From the NCBI RefSeq assembly GCF_015840715.1, contig NZ_CP060397.1, positions 1,818,686 to 1,882,685 of the forward strand: a DNA stretch of 64,000 nucleotides, written 5' to 3'. Shown here in pieces: positions 10,159-19,259 of this stretch. The stretch comes from Synechococcus sp. CBW1004. Lineage in GTDB: Bacteria; Cyanobacteriota; Cyanobacteriia; PCC-6307; Cyanobiaceae. Every line of letters starts with the position of its first letter. Positions within the stretch are counted from its first letter, which is position 1. Made by a program: the position numbers and the translations under genes. The notes beneath the pieces are model-generated. The model was not told the origin of the DNA. It did no database searches and saw only the letters and a list, made by a program, of their open reading frames with translations.

Positions 10159-13100
10159 ATGAGCCTGCTGCACGCCACCTGGCTGTTTCCTCCTGAAGGG
10201 TCCGGGGGACGCCTGCTGCTGTGGGCCGACACCTGGAGGGCCGTGGATCCGGTGCGCCCTTCCGGCAGCGTCGCGCCCCCCCACCCGTTCAGCCTCAGCG
10301 AAGACGATCTGGCGGTCTGGCTGGATGATCACGGCCTCTGGTCAGAGGCGCTGCGACCGGCAAGGGCGTCGCTCACCCTGCCCAGCCGCAGCCAGGCCGC
10401 ACGGGGTGGCCGCGGTGGCGCCGGCGTCTGGAGCGGCCTGCCCCTGCAGGCGGGTGAGCCTGTGCCGAAGCAGACGCAGTGGTGGCCCTGGCTGGTGGAT
10501 GGCCTGGCACTGGAGCCCGGTGCGGCGGCGGAATGGCTGAGCACCCTTCCGCTTTCAGGCGACCATCCCGACCTGGCGGAGGACCTGCGCTGGTGGACCC
10601 ATCTGCAGCGCTGGGCCCTGAGCCTGATCGCCCGCGGCCGCTGGCTGCCGCTGGTGGAGGAGGGACGCGCCCGCTGGATCCCGCTGATCAATCGCGAGGG
10701 AGACCGGCGACGGCTGGAGGAGCTGGCCAGCCGGCTGCCCCAGGTGGCCTGCTGCGCCCTCGCGGTACAGCCCTATGGCGAGGCGCCGCTCACCTGCCGG
10801 CGCCCCGGCAGCGGCCGGTTGCGGGTGGCGAGCCTGCTGGAGGCGCTGCTCGACGGCCAGCTGCGCGCCGGGTTCCGTCCCTCCGACGCTGATCTCGATC
10901 CGCTGCTGGTGGCCTGGCAGCACGGCCTGGCTCCCGGCAAGGGGAGCCTCGAGCTCGATGAGGAGGAGCTCGAACGTCTCGAGATCGCCACCCATCACTG
11001 GCGTGAAGCGGTGGCCGGCCGGGTGGCTCCGGCGCGGGCCTGCCTGGAGCTGTTCACACCGCCCGGCGATGAGGAGCTGTGGGAGCTGCGCTTCGCGCTG
11101 CAGGCTGAGGCCGATCCCAGCCTGAGGGTGCCGGCCGGCGTGGTGTGGGCACGCGGCGATGCGCCGCTGCAGCTCGGTGAGGTGGAGGTGCAGCAGCCCG
11201 GAGAGCTGCTGCTGGAGGGTCTGGGCCGCGCCCTGCAGGTGTTCGAGCCGCTGGGGCGGGGCCTCGATGCGTCGGCACCGGAGGCGATGCAGCTGACGCC
11301 GGCCGAGGCTTTCGTGCTGGTGCGCACGGCCGCCGCCCAGCTGCGCGATGTGGGCGTGGGGGTGATCCTGCCGGCGAGCCTCAGCGGCGGCCTGGCAAGC
11401 CGCCTGGGCCTGGCGATCAAGGCGGAGCTGCCGGCCCGCTCGCGCGGCTTCAGCCTCGGCGAGAGCCTCGAGTCCAGCTGGGAGCTGATGATCGGTGGTG
11501 TCACGCTGACCGTGAAGGATCTCGAGCGGCTGCAGGCCAAGCGCAGCCCGCTGGTGCAGCACAAGGGCGTCTGGATCGAGCTGCGCCCCAACGACCTCAG
11601 GAACGCCGAGCGCTTCACCGTCGCCTCGCCCACGCTCAGCCTCGATGAGGCGCTGCGTCTCACCGCCAACGACGGCGAGACGCTGATGCGGCTGCCGGTG
11701 CACCGCTTCGATCCGGGGCCGCGGCTGCGGGCGGTGCTGGAGCAGTACCACCAGCAGAAGGCCCCCGATCCCCTGCCGGCACCCGAGGGATTTGCCGGCC
11801 AGCTGCGCCCCTATCAGGAGCGGGGCCTGGGTTGGCTGGCGTTCCTGCATCGCTTCGACCAGGGCGCCTGCCTGGCGGACGACATGGGTCTGGGCAAGAC
11901 GATCCAGCTGTTGGCCTTCCTGCAGCACCTCAAGGCCGAGCAGGAGCTGAAGCGGCCGGTGCTGCTGGTGGCGCCCACCTCGGTGCTCACCAACTGGAAG
12001 CGGGAGGCGGCGGCGTTCACGCCGGAGCTGGTGGTGCGCGAGCACTACGGGCCAAGGCGTCCCTCCACCGAGGCGGCCATGAAGAAGGCGCTCGCGGGTG
12101 TCGATCTGGTGCTGACCAGTTATGGCCTGCTGCAGCGCGACAGCGAGCTGCTGGAGACCACCGACTGGCAGGGGGTGGTGATCGATGAGGCCCAGGCGAT
12201 CAAGAATCCCGTGGCGAAGCAGTCGATGGCGGCCCGCGACCTCGGCAGGCCGGGGCGCAATGGACGCTTCCGCATCGCCCTCACCGGCACGCCGGTGGAG
12301 AACCGGGTGAGTGAGCTGTGGGCGCTGATGGATTTCCTCAATCCGAAGGTGCTGGGCGATGAGCCCTTCTTCCGCCAGCGCTATCGCCTGCCGATCGAGC
12401 GCTACGGCGACATGAGCTCGCTGCGCGATCTCAAGGCACGGGTGGGTCCGTTCATCCTGCGGCGCCTGAAGACCGATCGCTCGATCATCTCGGATCTGCC
12501 CGAGAAGGTGGAGCTGCGCGAGTGGGTGGGTCTCTCGGGCGAGCAGGTGAAGCTCTACAGGCGCACCGTGGAGGAGAGCCTCGAGGCGATCGCCAGGGCG
12601 CCGCTGGGCCAGAAGCATGGACAGGTGCTGGCGCTGCTCACGAAGCTGAAGCAGATCTGCAACCACCCGGCCCTGGCTCTCAAGCAGGAACCACAGGACG
12701 GCGATGCGGCCTTCTTCCGGGAGTTCGCAGGCCGCAGCGCCAAGGTGCAGCGGCTCGACGAGATTCTCGAGGAGGTGATCGAGGCGGGCGACCGGGCTCT
12801 GCTGTTCACCCAGTTCGCCGAATGGGGGCACCTGCTCAAGGCACATCTGGAGCGCCGCTGGAAGCAGGAGGTTCCGTTCCTGTACGGCAATACCAGCAAG
12901 AGCGAGCGCCAGGCGATGGTCGATCGTTTCCAGGAGGACCCGCGCGGCCCGCAGCTGTTCCTGCTGTCACTCAAGGCGGGTGGTGTGGGCCTGAACCTCA
13001 CCCGCGCCAGCCACGTGTTCCACGTGGATCGCTGGTGGAACCCGGCGGTTGAGAATCAGGCGACGGACCGCGCCTACCGCATCGGCCAGCAGAACCGCGT

Positions 13101-13266
13101 CATGGTGCACAAGTTCATCACCAGCGGCTCGGTGGAGGAGCGCATCGACCGCATGATCCACGAGAAGTCGAAGCTCGCCGAGGACATCGTCGGCAGCGGC
13201 GAGGACTGGCTGGGCGGTCTGGAGATGGGGCAGCTCAGGGAGCTGGTGGCGCTGAATGAGGAGTGA
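10159..13266 (+). CDS. SNF2-family DEAD/DEAH-box helicase/ATPase
   Basis: About 1,035 residues. The N-terminal half (1-540) is the extension found in bacterial SNF2 proteins, with TPAEAFVLVRTAAAQL and a later KGVWIEL strand. The Rad54-like ATPase follows: LRPYQERGLGWLAFL, Walker A DDMGLGKT (about 574-581), APTSVLTNWK, the DEAQ box VVIDEAQAIKNP (about 675), LTGTPVENR, LKQICNHP, then LFTQFAEW, LSLKAGGVGLNLTRA and DRAYRIGQ. It is a double-stranded DNA translocase, probably acting in repair or transcription-complex remodelling. A SWIM zinc-finger gene follows 447 bp downstream, a known partner of bacterial SNF2 ATPases. The start MSLLHATWLFP was chosen over the ATG-less extension to 10084. Confidence 0.95.
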   Translation: MSLLHATWLFPPEGSGGRLLLWADTWRAVDPVRPSGSVAPPHPFSLSEDDLAVWLDDHGLWSEALRPARASLTLPSRSQAARGGRGGAGVWSGLPLQAGEPVPKQTQWWPWLVDGLALEPGAAAEWLSTLPLSGDHPDLAEDLRWWTHLQRWALSLIARGRWLPLVEEGRARWIPLINREGDRRRLEELASRLPQVACCALAVQPYGEAPLTCRRPGSGRLRVASLLEALLDGQLRAGFRPSDADLDPLLVAWQHGLAPGKGSLELDEEELERLEIATHHWREAVAGRVAPARACLELFTPPGDEELWELRFALQAEADPSLRVPAGVVWARGDAPLQLGEVEVQQPGELLLEGLGRALQVFEPLGRGLDASAPEAMQLTPAEAFVLVRTAAAQLRDVGVGVILPASLSGGLASRLGLAIKAELPARSRGFSLGESLESSWELMIGGVTLTVKDLERLQAKRSPLVQHKGVWIELRPNDLRNAERFTVASPTLSLDEALRLTANDGETLMRLPVHRFDPGPRLRAVLEQYHQQKAPDPLPAPEGFAGQLRPYQERGLGWLAFLHRFDQGACLADDMGLGKTIQLLAFLQHLKAEQELKRPVLLVAPTSVLTNWKREAAAFTPELVVREHYGPRRPSTEAAMKKALAGVDLVLTSYGLLQRDSELLETTDWQGVVIDEAQAIKNPVAKQSMAARDLGRPGRNGRFRIALTGTPVENRVSELWALMDFLNPKVLGDEPFFRQRYRLPIERYGDMSSLRDLKARVGPFILRRLKTDRSIISDLPEKVELREWVGLSGEQVKLYRRTVEESLEAIARAPLGQKHGQVLALLTKLKQICNHPALALKQEPQDGDAAFFREFAGRSAKVQRLDEILEEVIEAGDRALLFTQFAEWGHLLKAHLERRWKQEVPFLYGNTSKSERQAMVDRFQEDPRGPQLFLLSLKAGGVGLNLTRASHVFHVDRWWNPAVENQATDRAYRIGQQNRVMVHKFITSGSVEERIDRMIHEKSKLAEDIVGSGEDWLGGLEMGQLRELVALNEE

Positions 13267-13713
13267 GCGGCGTGCGGGCCCGGTGCCGCGGCGGCTCAAG
13301 GGCCCGACCCCCGCCGGATCCCCTGGGCAAGGCATGCCGTGCGCCGACCCGGGGCCTGCCGGTGCAGCCCCGATCTGCCTCAGGATGGCCGGCTGCAGCG
13401 CCTGTCTACCGAGCCATCTCTGATCGTCGCGCCACCCCGCTGGCCCACAACGCCGGGATCTCGGAGGGCACCTTCATCCGGCTCGAGGGCCAGGTCGACG
13501 GCGATGCAGCGGAGGCAGAGCGCCGCGCCAGGCCCCTGCAGGCCAGGCCCCCAGCAGGGAGCCCACCACCTGGGGGCTGTGCAGGGCGGCGTGCGGCAGC
13601 ACCCGATCGAGACACGACCCGGAGCAGGCGAGGCAGGCCAGCCGGCTGGCGCCATGGCCGTGCAGCAGGCCCGGGCCTGCGGACGGGGCAGAATGAGGTC
13701 CGGGAGATGTGCC
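13267..13713. other. Intergenic region with a possible decayed TniB-like fragment
   Basis: No intact gene is visible in this 447-bp stretch. In the + frame near 13404-13500 the conceptual translation (YRAISDRRATPLAHNAG followed by ISEGTFIRLEG, then DAAEAERRA) resembles the C-terminal part of TniB-type AAA transposition proteins, which carry an S-E-G-T-x-x-x-L motif followed by Ala-rich helix. It has no start codon, no Walker motifs and no partner genes, so at best it is a remnant. The remainder looks non-coding. Confidence 0.3.
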
Positions 13714-14616
13714 ATGACCGTCACTCCGGCGATCACCACCCAGCTGGGCGACCAGGGCCTGGGTCAGCAGCCCTGGTGGGTGCTGCAGTGGATGGAGCTG
13801 ATCAACGGCTACCGCTTCAAGAAGCGGCTGGAGCGTGCCTGGGAGTACGTGCGCTCCGGCAACGTGCTTTCGATCCGCTTTGAGGGGCGCCGGGTCCACG
13901 CCCGGGTGCAGGGCAGCGATCCCGATCCGTACAAGGTGAAGCTGTGGCTCGACGTGCTCAGCGATGAGGACTGGGGCTACGTGCTCGAGGCCCTCAGCCA
14001 GAAGGCCCGCTGGTCGGCGCAGCTGCTGGCCGGGATCATGCCGGAGGACATCGAGCGTGCCTTCGCGGCCAGTGGCCGCCGCCTCTTCCCGTTCAAGCTG
14101 CAGGAGGTGCGCAGCGAATGCAGCTGCCCCGACAAGGCGAACCCCTGCAAGCACGTCAGCGCCGTCTTCTATCTGATGGGCGATCGCTTCAGCGAGGACC
14201 CCTTCGTGCTGTTCCAGCTGCGCGGCCGCACCCGCAGTCAGCTGCTGGCCGAGCTGGCGGCCCGCCGGCGCGAGGGCGTCGAGCTCCCCGCCCAGCAGGC
14301 TCCGCACCCCCTGCATCCCGCCCTGGCGGACCCGGCCCGCTGGTGGCGCTACGACGCCCCGCTCGACGGCGATCTGGTGGTGATCACGCCGGCTCTGGAG
14401 GGGGAGTCGGGCCTCGATGGGGCCGGCCCCCTGCCACTGGCGGAGGATCCCCGTTTTCCGCAGGCCAATCGCCTGTTCCTGGAGCGTCTGCGCGAGCACG
14501 GCCAGCGCATGGCCCAGGCGGCCCTGGAGCGGGCGATGGCCGCTGGTGCTGAACCGAGCGAAGCCGATGCGGCGGCGGCCTCCGAGGCGGCTGCCGCTGG
14601 TGGGGATGCGGTGTGA
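13714..14616 (+). CDS. SWIM zinc-finger domain protein
   Basis: About 300 residues. The SWIM zinc-binding motif is complete: C136-x-C138-x6-C145-x-H147 within ECSCPDKANPCKHVSAVFYLMG. The N-terminal region (WELINGYRFKKRLERAWEYVRSGNVLSIRFEG) matches the conserved part found before bacterial SWIM domains, and the C-terminal 40 residues are Ala/Glu-rich and probably disordered. SWIM proteins bind DNA or proteins and in bacteria are often encoded beside SNF2 ATPases, as here. The start was set at the ATG at 13714 because upstream frame sequence is not conserved-looking. The stop overlaps the start of the next gene by four bases, so the two are translationally coupled. Confidence 0.9.
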   Translation: MTVTPAITTQLGDQGLGQQPWWVLQWMELINGYRFKKRLERAWEYVRSGNVLSIRFEGRRVHARVQGSDPDPYKVKLWLDVLSDEDWGYVLEALSQKARWSAQLLAGIMPEDIERAFAASGRRLFPFKLQEVRSECSCPDKANPCKHVSAVFYLMGDRFSEDPFVLFQLRGRTRSQLLAELAARRREGVELPAQQAPHPLHPALADPARWWRYDAPLDGDLVVITPALEGESGLDGAGPLPLAEDPRFPQANRLFLERLREHGQRMAQAALERAMAAGAEPSEADAAAASEAAAAGGDAV

Positions 14617-15170
14617 GCGCCGTGCCGACGGGCGGGCGTTCCACCTCAAGCGATGAGGTTCCGCCGCTGCAGGCCCTCCTGCAACCTCAGCCTCCCTGGC
14701 TCAGTCCACCGGTGCTGGAGCGGCTGGAGTGCCTGGAGCGCGGGCACCTCCAGGCCTTCGGCCGCCCCCTGCTGGCGGGCGATCCCGATCGGCCCCTCCG
14801 CCTGCGGGCCCAGGAGCTGTTCGCGGCCGCCGAGGTGGTGCTGGCCCACGACGGTGCCGATCCCGGGCTGGATCCGGGTCCGCGCCTCATCTATGCGAAC
14901 TGTGCCGCGTTGCGGCTGTGGCGCAGGCCCTGGGCCGAACTGGTGGGCATGCCCAGCCGTCTGACGGCGGAGCCCGCACAACGGTCATCCCGCTCCCAGG
15001 CGCTCACCCAGGCGCTGCGCAGCGGCGGCATCCGTGGCTACGCCGGCATCCGCATCGACAGCCAGGGCCGCCGCTTTCAGCTCAGCGGAGCGCGGATCTG
15101 GAGCCTGATCGGCGCGGACGGCACGACCTGCGGCCAGGCGGCGGCGTTCGAGAACTGGTGGTGGATCTGA
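14613..15170 (+). CDS. MEKHLA (PAS-like) domain protein
   Basis: 185 residues, starting with GTG in a GTGA overlap with the SWIM gene. The sequence reads like the MEKHLA domain, a PAS-related fold: HLQAFGRPLLAG, ELFAAAEVVLAHDG, PRLIYANCAALRLWRRPWAELVGMPSRLTAEP, then GYAGIRIDSQGRRFQLSGARIWSLIG. Stand-alone proteins of this family occur in cyanobacteria; the role is not known, though PAS-like folds usually bind a small ligand or mediate contacts. Coupling to the SWIM gene suggests a joint function with the SNF2/SWIM pair. Confidence 0.8.
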   Translation: MSAVPTGGRSTSSDEVPPLQALLQPQPPWLSPPVLERLECLERGHLQAFGRPLLAGDPDRPLRLRAQELFAAAEVVLAHDGADPGLDPGPRLIYANCAALRLWRRPWAELVGMPSRLTAEPAQRSSRSQALTQALRSGGIRGYAGIRIDSQGRRFQLSGARIWSLIGADGTTCGQAAAFENWWWI

Positions 15171-15384
15171 TCCGGCTCCGGTGGCGGCGGCGATCAGCAG
15201 TGCGGATGGCTGCCATTGCCGGCGGTGATCCCGGCGCCAGGGCGACTGGCCGGAAGCCTTGCGCCGCAGACTTTTTGGCGGAGGGCGCCGGCCCCGGCCG
15301 GGATCGGTGCCGCGGTCGCTGCGCCGGCCGCCCTTCAGGGGCTGTTCCTACAGTCCACTCCCCGGACGCAGGAGCAGGAAAGCC

Positions 15385-17154
15385 ATGACCGTCTCCCCCA
15401 GCCCGATGCCCGCCGCGCCCGCCAGCGGCCGCCTCAGCCTGCAGTGCCAGGACATCGCCGCGGACACCACCGCGATCCGCTCCCTGGACTGGGACCGCAG
15501 CCGTTTTGACATCGAGTTCGGCCTGCGCAACGGCACCACCTACAACAGCTTTCTGGTGCGCGGTGAGCGCACGGCGCTGATCGACACCAGCCATCTCAAG
15601 TTCGAAGGCACCTGGCTGCCGCTGCTGCAGGAGCAGATCGACCCCAAGGCGATCGATCACCTGATCGTCAGCCACACCGAACCGGATCATTCCGGCCTGA
15701 TCGGCCACCTGATCGATCTCAACCCCGAGATCGAGATCGTCGGCTCGAAGGTGGCGATCCAGTTCCTCGAGAACCAGGTGCACCGGCCATTCAGAAGCCG
15801 CGCCGTCAAGAGCGGAGAGGAGCTTGATCTGGGCGTCAACCCGGACAGCGGTGTGCAGCACCGCTTCGAATTCCTGAGCGCGCCGAACCTGCACTGGCCG
15901 GACACGATCTTCTCGTTCGACCATGGCACCGGCATCCTCTACACCTGCGATGCCTTCGGCCTGCACTACTGCAGCGACGAGCTGTTCGACAGCGATCCTG
16001 GCGCCATCGCTCCCGATTTCCGCTTCTACTACGAGTGCCTGATGGGCCCCAATGCCCGCAGCGTGCTGCAGGCGATGAAGCGCATGGACGCCCTGCCGCC
16101 GATCACCACGATCGCGGTGGGCCACGGGCCGCTGCTGCGTCATCACCTCAACCTCTGGACCGGCGACTACCGCAGCTGGAGCAGTGAGCGCAGCCAGGGT
16201 GAGGCCTATGCGGCGGTCTGCTATCTGAGCCAGTACGGCTTCTGCGACCGCCTCAGCCAGGCGATCGCCCGCGGCATCGGCAAGGCCGAGGCCCAGGTGC
16301 AGCTGGTGGATCTGCGCGCCACCGACGCCCAGGAGCTCAGCGCCCTGGTCGGTGAGGCCCGTGCCGTGGTGGTGCCCACCTGGCCCGCGGAGCCGGATGC
16401 CGAGCTGCAGGCCTCCATCGGCACCCTGCTCGCGGCGCTCAAGCCGAAGCAGTGGGTGGCGGTCTACGACGCCTACGGCGGCAACGACCAGCCGATCGAC
16501 ACCGTCGCCAGCCAGCTGCGCGGCCTGGGCCAGAAGCAGGCCTTCGCGCCGCTGCGCATCCGTCAGGTGCCCGGCGCCGCCGAGTATCAGCTCTGCGAGG
16601 AGGCCGGCACCGACCTGGGTCAGCTGCTCACCCGCGACAAGGCGATCGCGGCGATGAAATCGCTCGACGGCGATCTCGACAAGGCGCTCGGCCGCCTCTC
16701 CGGGGGCCTGTACGTCGTGACGGCCCGCCAGGGTGAGGGGGAGAGCGTCCGCAGCGGCGCCATGGTGGCCAGCTGGGTGAGCCAGGCCAGCTTCGATCCG
16801 CCCGGCATCACGATCGCCGTCGCCAAGGACCGGGCGATCGAATCGCTGCTGCAGGTGGGCGATCGCTTCGTGCTCAACATCCTGCGCGACGACAATCACC
16901 AGCCGCTGCTGCGCCATTTTCTGAAGCGCTTCCCGCCCGGGGCCGATCGCTTTGCCGGCGTCAACGTGCTCGATGGCGTCGCCAGCGGCGGACCGGTGCT
17001 CGGCGATGCCCTCGCCTTTCTGGGCTGTCGCGTCACCCAGCGGATGGAGGTGCCGGACCACTGGATCGTCTATGCCGAGGTGGAGCAGGGCAACGTCTCC
17101 GACGCCACCGCCCGCACCGCCGTGCACCACCGCAAGGTGGGCAACCATTACTGA
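15385..17154 (+). CDS. flv3: Flavodiiron protein Flv3-type (canonical diiron site)
   Basis: 589 residues in three parts: a metallo-beta-lactamase-like diiron domain (about 25-265), a flavodoxin domain (about 270-415, VCYLSQYGFCDRLSQAIARG) and a C-terminal flavin reductase domain (about 440-589, GAMVASWVSQASFDPPGITIAVAKDR), the cyanobacterial class C layout. The iron-ligand motif H-x-E-x-D-H is complete (H97, E99, D101, H102), as in Flv3 and Flv4. With Flv1 it reduces O2 to water with electrons from photosystem I, protecting it under fluctuating light. Its partner flv1 follows 160 bp downstream. GGAGCAGG sits upstream of the ATG. Confidence 0.93.
   Translation: MTVSPSPMPAAPASGRLSLQCQDIAADTTAIRSLDWDRSRFDIEFGLRNGTTYNSFLVRGERTALIDTSHLKFEGTWLPLLQEQIDPKAIDHLIVSHTEPDHSGLIGHLIDLNPEIEIVGSKVAIQFLENQVHRPFRSRAVKSGEELDLGVNPDSGVQHRFEFLSAPNLHWPDTIFSFDHGTGILYTCDAFGLHYCSDELFDSDPGAIAPDFRFYYECLMGPNARSVLQAMKRMDALPPITTIAVGHGPLLRHHLNLWTGDYRSWSSERSQGEAYAAVCYLSQYGFCDRLSQAIARGIGKAEAQVQLVDLRATDAQELSALVGEARAVVVPTWPAEPDAELQASIGTLLAALKPKQWVAVYDAYGGNDQPIDTVASQLRGLGQKQAFAPLRIRQVPGAAEYQLCEEAGTDLGQLLTRDKAIAAMKSLDGDLDKALGRLSGGLYVVTARQGEGESVRSGAMVASWVSQASFDPPGITIAVAKDRAIESLLQVGDRFVLNILRDDNHQPLLRHFLKRFPPGADRFAGVNVLDGVASGGPVLGDALAFLGCRVTQRMEVPDHWIVYAEVEQGNVSDATARTAVHHRKVGNHY
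16261..16268 (+). repeat. HIP1 octamer (example)
   Basis: GCGATCGC, the highly iterated palindrome of many cyanobacterial genomes, occurs here within flv3; another copy lies at 5569-5576 in alaS. Several more are scattered in the window, supporting a cyanobacterial source. Confidence 0.7.
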
Positions 17155-17182
17155 TGGCCGGCTGACTGATGACCGATCCGCA

Positions 17183-17260
17183 GTCCGCTGCTGACAGACC
17201 ACCCACCGCCACGGCCCGTTGTAGACGGGCCCCTACCTCCACCGTCCGCTGTTGACGGAC
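17183..17260 (+). repeat. Three tandem hairpins between flv3 and flv1
   Basis: Three units start at 17183, 17214 and 17244, a period of about 30-31 bp. Each has a 5-bp stem around a 7-nt loop. Unit 2 is GCCCG-TTGTAGA-CGGGC and unit 3 is GTCCG-CTGTTGA-CGGAC, so the second stem pair changes from C-G to T-A on both sides at once. Unit 1 (GTCCG-CTGCTGA-CAGAC) has one mismatch. Loops share the form YTGYWGA. The compensatory change suggests RNA structure that is maintained, perhaps a processing or stabilising element setting flv3:flv1 expression. Confidence 0.65.
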
Positions 17261-17314
17261 CCCCACCGACGTGGCCCGCGCCGCGCCCGGATCCTCCCCC
17301 CGACGGCTGACGCC

Positions 17315-19186
17315 ATGCCTGCCCTCAATCCCCCGGCCCCCCTCCAGGACGCGCCCACGGCCGGCGCCGGGTCGCCCGAGTCGGCTGGCCGCCGCGTCAT
17401 CGCCCTGCCGATCGAACCGGGCCTCGTCTGTCTGCGGGGCCTGAGCCCGCGGCGGCTGCGCTTCGAGGTGGAGTACGGCCTGGAGCGGGGCACCACCGCC
17501 AACAGCTTCCTGTTCGAGGGCGGCACGGCGGTGGATGGTCATCCGGTGCCGCCGGTGCTGATCCATCCGCCCGGCATGACCTACGCCGAGCCCTTCTTCG
17601 CCGCCCTGGCCGAGCGGGTGCCGGCGGATGCCGCCCTCAAGGTGGTGGTGGGCGTGGTCAACCCCAACCGGGTGGAGCTGCTGCGGGCGCTGGCCCAGCG
17701 CTGGCCGAACCTGGCGCTGGTGGCCTCCAATGCCGGCGCCAAGCTGCTGCGTGAGCTGTGGGACCAGCGCAAGCCGGTGGGCCCCGGCGAGTCCGAGCCG
17801 CCGCCGCTGCCGCCTTTGCCGGCCATCGATGTGGTGAAGCAGGACGTCTGCCGCCGCCTGGCCGGGGGCTTCAGCCTCTGCCTGATCCCGGCGCCCACCC
17901 CCCGCTGGCCGGGGGCGCTGATGGCGTTTGAGGAGAGCACCGGCCTGCTGATGAGCAGCAAGTTCTTCTCGGCCCACATCTGCGACGAGGCCTACGACGA
18001 GGCCAACCGCAGCAGCACCGAGGAGGACCGCCGCTGGTTCTACGACTGCCTGATGGCGCCGATGGCCCGCCAGGTGGAGATGGTGCTCGACAAGCTGGAC
18101 GAGCTGCCGATCCGCACGATCGCGCCGTTCCACGGGCCGGCGATCGCAGGCAGCTGGCGCAGCCTGGTGGCCGACTACCGCCGCTGGGGCGAGGGCCAGA
18201 ACCGCTCGCGTCTGTCGGTGGCGCTCCTGTATGCCAGCGCCTACGGCAACACCGCCGCCATCGCCGATGCCCTGGCCCGTGGCGTGTCGCGCACCGGCGT
18301 GCGGGTGGAGAGCCTCAACTGTGAGTTCGCCGAGCCCGAGCAGCTGCTGGCGGCCATCCGCGGTTGCGACGCCCTGTTGATCGGCTCGCCCACCCTCGGA
18401 GGGCATGCGCCCACACCGATCGTGTCGGCCCTGGGCACGGTGCTGGCCGAGGGCGACCGCAGCAAGCCCGTGGGGGTGTTCGGCAGCTTCGGCTGGAGCG
18501 GTGAGGCCCTCGATCTGCTGGAGGGCAAGCTGCGCGACGGTGGCTTCCGCTTCGCCTTCGAGCCCGTCAAGGTGAAGTTCAGCCCTGACGCCAGCCGCAT
18601 CCAGGCGCTTGAGGAGACCGGCACCGCCCTGGGCCGCCAGCTGCAGGCCGAGCAGCGCCGCAGCGAACGGCGCGCCGCCGGCGGATTGCAGGAGAGCCGC
18701 AGCGAACCGGCGATCCAGGCCCTCGGACGGGTGGTGGGCTCCCTGTGCGTGCTCACTGCCGTGCGTGGCGAGGGCGAGGGCCGCCTCAGCGGCGCCATGG
18801 TGGCCAGCTGGGTGAGCCAGGCCAGCTTCAGCCCGCCGGGGATCACCGTGGCCGTGGCGAAGGACCGGGCGGTGGAGACCCTGCTGCATGTGGGCGATGC
18901 CTTCGCTCTCAACGTGCTCGCCGAGGGGCGCCAGAGCGGGCCGATGAAGCGCTTCCTGCAGCCCTTCTCCCCCGGTGCCGACCGCTTCGCCGGCCTCGAG
19001 ATGGAGAGCGGTCCGGCCGGTCAGCCGATCCTGCCCGAGGCCCTGGCCTGGCTGGAGGCCACGGTGCAGCAGCGGATGGAATGCGGCGACCACTGGCTGA
19101 TCTATGCCCGGGTGGATCACGGCGGGCTGCTCGATGCCAGCGGGGTGACGGCGGTGCACCAGCGCCGCAGCGGCGCCAATTACTGA
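17315..19186 (+). CDS. flv1: Flavodiiron protein Flv1-type (degenerate diiron site)
   Basis: 623 residues with the same three-domain layout as the upstream gene: lactamase-like domain (about 35-295), flavodoxin domain (about 300-455, VALLYASAYGNTAAIADALARG) and flavin reductase domain (about 480-623). The iron-binding motif of Flv3 is replaced here by GVVNPNRVEL, with no His, Glu or Asp at the ligand positions. This loss is characteristic of Flv1 and Flv2 and is not a sign of a pseudogene; Flv1 works as the partner of Flv3 in a heteromer. An insertion around residues 150-175 is Pro-rich. The flv3-flv1 order and spacing point to co-transcription. Confidence 0.92.
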   Translation: MPALNPPAPLQDAPTAGAGSPESAGRRVIALPIEPGLVCLRGLSPRRLRFEVEYGLERGTTANSFLFEGGTAVDGHPVPPVLIHPPGMTYAEPFFAALAERVPADAALKVVVGVVNPNRVELLRALAQRWPNLALVASNAGAKLLRELWDQRKPVGPGESEPPPLPPLPAIDVVKQDVCRRLAGGFSLCLIPAPTPRWPGALMAFEESTGLLMSSKFFSAHICDEAYDEANRSSTEEDRRWFYDCLMAPMARQVEMVLDKLDELPIRTIAPFHGPAIAGSWRSLVADYRRWGEGQNRSRLSVALLYASAYGNTAAIADALARGVSRTGVRVESLNCEFAEPEQLLAAIRGCDALLIGSPTLGGHAPTPIVSALGTVLAEGDRSKPVGVFGSFGWSGEALDLLEGKLRDGGFRFAFEPVKVKFSPDASRIQALEETGTALGRQLQAEQRRSERRAAGGLQESRSEPAIQALGRVVGSLCVLTAVRGEGEGRLSGAMVASWVSQASFSPPGITVAVAKDRAVETLLHVGDAFALNVLAEGRQSGPMKRFLQPFSPGADRFAGLEMESGPAGQPILPEALAWLEATVQQRMECGDHWLIYARVDHGGLLDASGVTAVHQRRSGANY

Positions 19187-19220
19187 GCCACTGGCCGGAG
19201 CCGAGCCGGTTCCATCACGG

Positions 19221-19259
19221 GACGGGCCTGGGCCATCCCCGCAGCCGGGGCATCCCGTC
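19221..19259 (+). terminator. Terminator-like hairpin after flv1
   Basis: GACGGG pairs with CCCGTC, and an inner CCCC-GCAGCC-GGGG stem sits between them. There is no T run afterwards, so it may be a factor-dependent terminator or 3' stabiliser of the flv transcript. The right arm CATCCCGTCTGG recurs in the hairpin after the rubrerythrin gene. Confidence 0.35.

Noticed and set aside
17645-17680. Missing iron ligands in the second flavodiiron protein as a sign of a pseudogene
   Set aside because: Loss of these ligands is the normal state of Flv1 and Flv2; the rest of the protein is intact and the partner Flv3 is adjacent.
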